Positions 6,831-8,937 of a stretch of DNA of 8,937 bases are shown here, piece after piece (position 1 is the stretch's first letter; each line of letters starts with the position of its first letter). The notes below the pieces were generated by a model, which was given only the letters and a program-made list of their open reading frames with translations, did not search any database and was not told where the DNA came from. The translations under genes and the position numbers were made by a program. The stretch spans positions 1 to 8,937 of the forward strand of contig JAJRAT010000136.1 in NCBI GenBank assembly GCA_028682845.1, in the 5' to 3' direction. This DNA comes from Methanothrix sp. (GTDB lineage: Archaea; Halobacteriota; Methanosarcinia; Methanotrichales; Methanotrichaceae).

Positions 6831-6871
6831 CCATCGACCTTACAACTACATAAACGCTTACCCTGGATGCC

Positions 6872-6884
6872 TGCAAGTCTTGCA
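6872..6884. repeat. Short palindrome in the glutamate synthase operon leader
   Basis: TGCAAG and CTTGCA flank a single T, giving a perfect 6-1-6 inverted repeat about 20 bases downstream of the predicted transcription start and about 40 bases before the gene. It may be a protein-binding site; the one-base gap makes it a poor RNA hairpin. A chance origin cannot be excluded. Confidence 0.3.
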
Positions 6885-6925
6885 CTGAATCGATGACGTG
6901 TAGGCGAGAAGAGGCCACAACAAAT

Positions 6926-6933
6926 GTTTTATA
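6926..6933 (-). promoter_or_regulatory. Glutamate synthase operon TATA box
   Basis: The minus strand reads TATAAAAC preceded by TTAAATAGC, a good archaeal TATA/BRE candidate. Transcription would start near 6900-6906 and give a leader of roughly 70-75 nt before the glutaminase gene, much longer than the glnA leader. This is the only convincing promoter between glnA and the operon, so it is likely to serve the three glutamate synthase genes and possibly the three redox genes after them. Confidence 0.7.
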
Positions 6934-6946
6934 GCTATTTAAGAAA

Positions 6947-6967
6947 TGTTCATAAAACTTATGAACA
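6947..6967. promoter_or_regulatory. Perfect inverted repeat upstream of glutamate synthase promoter, candidate operator
   Basis: TGTTCATAA (6947-6955) and TTATGAACA (6959-6967) form perfect 9-base arms around AAC. The core arms TTCATAA/TTATGAA are the same as those upstream of glnA, and the TATA-proximal edge of the core is again 15 bases from the TATA box. It occurs once here, in the 241-bp gap between glnA and the glutaminase subunit gene. The function is inferred from the shared position and sequence. Confidence 0.63.
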
Positions 6968-7033
6968 AAACCGGTCGCCGTGAATGTCTTCTTCGACATG
7001 TTGCATCCTTGCCTGATCCTGGCGCATAATAGT

Positions 7034-7072
7034 ATAAATAAAAAATGTTATGGGGAGCCCGAAATTGGGCTC
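7034..7072 (-). terminator. glnA terminator
   Basis: On the minus strand a perfect 6-bp stem, GAGCCC and GGGCTC with a six-base AATTTC loop (7055-7072), starts at the last base of the glnA stop codon. It is followed by an AT-rich stretch with a run of six Ts (7040-7045). The arrangement suits archaeal termination, which depends mainly on oligo-T. It separates glnA from the glutamate synthase promoter about 100 bp further on. Confidence 0.72.
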
Positions 7073-8406
7073 TAGAGTATGGGCAGGTACCTGTCCAGCT
7101 CCCATTTGGTGACGTTGATTCTGTAGGCATCCCACTCGGCCTTCTTGTTCTCGACGAAGGCTTTGAAGGTGTGCTCGCCCAATGCTTCCTTGACCAGCTC
7201 GCTCTTCTCGGTGAGGGCCAGAGCATCGTTCAGGCTGCCGGGCAGGGAGTAGATTCCCGCATCGAGCCTCTCTTGCTCGGACATGTGGAAGATGTTCTTC
7301 TCCTGTGGCTCGGGCAGCTCGTACTTGTTGGCCATTCCGGCGAGGCCTGCGGCCAGCATTACGGAGAAGGCGAGGTACGGGTTGGCTCCTGGATCGGGGC
7401 TGCGGAACTCGACTCTGGTGGCAACCTCCTTTCCGGGCTTGTACATAGGCACTCTGACCAGTGCGGATCTGTTTCTCCTGGCCCAGCAGATGTACACCGG
7501 AGCTTCGTATCCGGGGACCAGGCGCTTGTAGGAGTTGATCCACTGGTTGGTGACGGCGGTGATCTCGGGGGCGTGCTTGAGCAAGCCTGCAATGTAGTTC
7601 TTGCCGTCGTCGGAGAGGTGGAAGGAGTCGCCTGCGCTGTACATGATGTTCTTCTTGCCCTGGAAGAGGGACTGGTGAACGTGCATTCCCGAGCCGTTCT
7701 GGCCGAAGATGGGTTTCGGCATGAAGCTGGCGTGGTAGCCGTATCTGTGGGCGATCTCCTTGACGGTGATCTTGTAGGTCATGACGGTATCGGCCATGGC
7801 GAGGGCGTCGTTGTACCTCAGATCGATCTCGTGCTGGGAGGGTGCGACCTCATGGTGGCTGAACTCGACGTCGATTCCCATTGAATCGAGGGCGAGAACG
7901 GTGTCGCGGCGCAGATCGGATGCGGCGTCGAGGGTTGTCAGGTCGAAGTAGCCGCCCTTATCCAGAATCTCGGTGCCCTGATCGTTCTTGAAGTAGAAGA
8001 ACTCGAGCTCCGGGCCGGTGTAGAAGGTGTAGCCTTTATCCTTGATGCGGGAGAGGTTTCTCTTCAGAACCTGTCTCGGGTCGCCCTCGTAGGGTGTGCC
8101 GTCCGGGTTCAATATGTCGCCGAACATCCTGGCAACGGCGTTCTCCTGCTGTCTCCAGGGAATGATCTTGAAGGTGCTTGGGTCCGGTCTGAAGACCATA
8201 TCGGACTCATGAATCTGGGCAAAGCCCTCGATGGAGGAGCCGTCGAATCCCATGCCTTCGGTGAAGGCACCATCCAACTCGTTTGTATTTACTGCGAAAC
8301 TCTTGGGGAATCCCAGAATATCTGTGAACCAGAATCTGACGAATCTGACATTATACTTGTCAATTGCCTCAAATACATCATCTTTTGTCTTCGTTTGTAC
8401 GGGCAT
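7072..8406 (-). CDS. glnA: Glutamine synthetase, type I (alpha-like)
   Basis: Cytoplasmic ATP-dependent ligation of ammonium to glutamate, the first step of the GS-GOGAT route. The 444-residue length is that of the short GSI-alpha class. Visible motifs: GFDGSSI loop (53-59), metal-ligand segment GPELEFF (131-137; E133, E135), HHEV (184-187) and QHEI (191-194), ATP/metal motif around NGSGMHVHQS (237-246; H242), the glutamate-flap region with E301, and RVEFRSPDPGANPYLA (331-346). The adenylylation-site tyrosine motif of GSI-beta (NLYDLPPEE) is not seen; the corresponding stretch reads NIFHMSEQER (371-380), so adenylylation is unlikely. The start is fixed by AAGGAGG (8415-8421) eight bases upstream. 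It is probably monocistronic: own promoter, and a hairpin terminator before the glutamate synthase genes. At the position of Bacillus subtilis Arg62, linked to glutamine feedback, it has Q64. Confidence 0.98.
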   Translation of the reverse strand: MPVQTKTKDDVFEAIDKYNVRFVRFWFTDILGFPKSFAVNTNELDGAFTEGMGFDGSSIEGFAQIHESDMVFRPDPSTFKIIPWRQQENAVARMFGDILNPDGTPYEGDPRQVLKRNLSRIKDKGYTFYTGPELEFFYFKNDQGTEILDKGGYFDLTTLDAASDLRRDTVLALDSMGIDVEFSHHEVAPSQHEIDLRYNDALAMADTVMTYKITVKEIAHRYGYHASFMPKPIFGQNGSGMHVHQSLFQGKKNIMYSAGDSFHLSDDGKNYIAGLLKHAPEITAVTNQWINSYKRLVPGYEAPVYICWARRNRSALVRVPMYKPGKEVATRVEFRSPDPGANPYLAFSVMLAAGLAGMANKYELPEPQEKNIFHMSEQERLDAGIYSLPGSLNDALALTEKSELVKEALGEHTFKAFVENKKAEWDAYRINVTKWELDRYLPIL

Positions 8407-8444
8407 TTAACTAGCCTCCTTGATGACTTCAATCGCCTTAAACG

Positions 8445-8453
8445 AAATTTATA
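8445..8453 (-). promoter_or_regulatory. glnA TATA box
   Basis: The minus strand reads TATAAATTT, preceded by the purine/AT-rich stretch CTCAAATACC that could act as a BRE. Archaeal initiation about 25 bases downstream would fall near 8420-8425, giving a short leader of roughly 15-20 nt that just contains the AAGGAGG ribosome site at 8415-8421. The element and the 17 bases ending in its TATAAA agree at 15 positions with the promoter of the glutamate synthase operon at 6926-6933. No transcript data are available. Confidence 0.72.
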
Positions 8454-8468
8454 GGTATTTGAGATCAA

Positions 8469-8495
8469 TTCATAAAAGTTGTGAAAACTTATGAA
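8469..8495. promoter_or_regulatory. Inverted repeat upstream of glnA promoter, candidate operator
   Basis: TTCATAA (8469-8475) and its exact reverse complement TTATGAA (8489-8495) are separated by 13 bases. The proximal arm lies exactly 15 bases upstream of the TATA box, the same distance as the equivalent repeat at the glutamate synthase promoter, where the arms are 3 bases apart. Lying just upstream of the core promoter, it would suit an activator or a repressor that touches the BRE/TBP region. The regulator is not identifiable from the window. Confidence 0.6.
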
Positions 8496-8655
8496 CGCAA
8501 TTAGCATACATAAAGTATCTTTTATTTTCATGATACTGTGATGAGAAAGTATGAAAAACTCATAATAGGAAAATGAATTCAGGAAAGATGGCTGGGATTA
8601 TAAAGAAGCAATGAGGATAAATATAATTGGCAAATCGCGCAAATTCGCGAAAAAT

Positions 8656-8663
8656 AAAAAAAA
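8656..8663 (-). terminator. Oligo-T run, possible terminator for a leftward gene beyond the right edge
   Basis: Read on the minus strand, this is eight consecutive Ts followed shortly by five more (8650-8654), then a small 5-bp stem TCGCG/CGCGA (8635-8650). It would suit the end of a leftward transcript coming from the right edge, upstream of the glnA promoter. It is weak evidence in an AT-rich spacer. The surrounding stretch from about 8500 to 8760 shows no gene or RNA that I recognise. Confidence 0.3.
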
Positions 8664-8794
8664 CTTTGATTCACGAATGCCCTATTGACTGAGGCAAAAG
8701 AAATAGCACGGGACTATTATTCATTCTATGGGGCTTGAAATAGTTGTAGAATTGGGCTCGGGACACCAGTCAACTGCCGCAGCCCAAAGTTTGC

Positions 8795-8854
8795 AGTAGT
8801 TGACGTCAACTACTACGGCCTGAAGGCCGTGGCTTGCGACTACGCAAAAAGTCG
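8795..8854. repeat. Cluster of three consecutive palindromes
   Basis: First is a perfect 20-bp palindrome with no loop, AGTAGTTGACGTCAACTACT (8795-8814). Directly next is the hairpin ACGGCC-TGAA-GGCCGT (8815-8830). Then comes CGACT/AGTCG with an eight-base loop (8837-8854). A further GTCAACTG (8769-8776) upstream repeats one palindrome arm. The middle hairpin and the following GGCTTGCGAC resemble the IS-end-like hairpin at 68-95, in the same orientation. This may be a transposon end, a small palindromic mobile repeat or a terminator; the sequence does not decide. Confidence 0.5.
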
Positions 8855-8937
8855 TGTCGCGTCTGGCGGGCTGACTAAACCACCCTGGGCCTCAAGGATA
8901 TACCTCAAGTCCCGTGTTCGGTGCTCAATATTCATTG
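8840..8937 (-). CDS. Possible C-terminus of a gene cut by the right edge (unrecognised)
   Basis: A leftward frame stays open from the right edge to a TAG at 8840-8842. It includes an internal Met (8935) followed by NIEHRTRDLRYILEAQGGLV and SPPDATRLFA, with a plausible amphipathic helical character. It is short enough to be chance, I recognise no family, and the stop sits only ten bases from the middle hairpin of the palindrome cluster, which could then be its terminator. Treat it as tentative. Confidence 0.2.
   Translation of the reverse strand, partial: MNIEHRTRDLRYILEAQGGLVSPPDATRLFA

Noticed and set aside
7072..7074. TAG stop of glnA as a possible pyrrolysine readthrough codon
   Set aside because: The protein already ends at the expected GSI length, and the stop overlaps the terminator hairpin.
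7045..7884. Plus-strand open frame of 279 codons opposite glnA
   Set aside because: The opposite strand is unmistakable glutamine synthetase; the plus-strand product has no recognisable motif, and its start lies within the glnA terminator region.
6831..8540. Classical NrpR operator upstream of glnA or glutamate synthase
   Set aside because: I looked for GGAA-N6-TTCC and GGTA-N6-TACC patterns near both promoters and found no pair; the repeats present have a different core.
8611..8688. Short plus-strand frame starting ATGAGGATAAATATA
   Set aside because: Only 25 codons, lysine- and asparagine-rich because of AT-rich spacer, with no convincing ribosome site or family.

Overview
The window looks like chromosomal DNA from a methanogenic euryarchaeon, most likely a Methanothrix/Methanosarcinales-type organism. 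Three things point there: TATA-box promoters instead of bacterial -35/-10 boxes, glutamate synthase split into three separate archaeal-type polypeptides, and a formate dehydrogenase-like catalytic subunit. The lineage is an inference from gene content and style, not from a marker gene. All seven confident genes lie on the minus strand, so the text below follows transcription from right to left.

Right edge (8407-8937): no confident gene. It holds a leftward frame that may be the C-terminus of a gene cut by the window edge, a cluster of palindromes, AT-rich spacer with an oligo-T stretch, and the glnA promoter with an upstream inverted repeat. glnA (7072-8406), a class I-alpha-like glutamine synthetase, follows and ends in a hairpin terminator that overlaps its stop codon.

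Centre (3349-6830): a second promoter with a very similar inverted repeat drives the glutamate synthase genes: the class II glutaminase subunit (5697-6830), the FMN/Fe-S synthase subunit with an N-terminal two-cluster ferredoxin domain (4169-5683), and the GXGXG beta-helix subunit (3349-4161). Together with GlnA they form the GS-GOGAT ammonium assimilation route. No NADPH-oxidising small subunit (GltD) is present.

Left (386-3276): three more genes follow in the same direction, at a spacing that allows one transcript: a formate dehydrogenase-type molybdopterin/tungstopterin catalytic subunit with Cys at the metal-ligand position, a four-cluster HycB/CooF-like Fe-S protein, and a small HycF-like ferredoxin with a zinc-ribbon-like tail. 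No F420-, NAD- or hydrogenase-type partner is in the window. The glutamate synthase lacks an obvious electron donor and the formate dehydrogenase lacks an obvious electron acceptor, so an electron-transfer link between them is the main hypothesis from this window.

Left edge (1-385): no gene. It holds a hairpin resembling the 3' end of IS200/IS605 (TnpB-type) elements, degenerate short tandem repeats and a long imperfect inverted repeat, then the oligo-T region that probably ends the operon.
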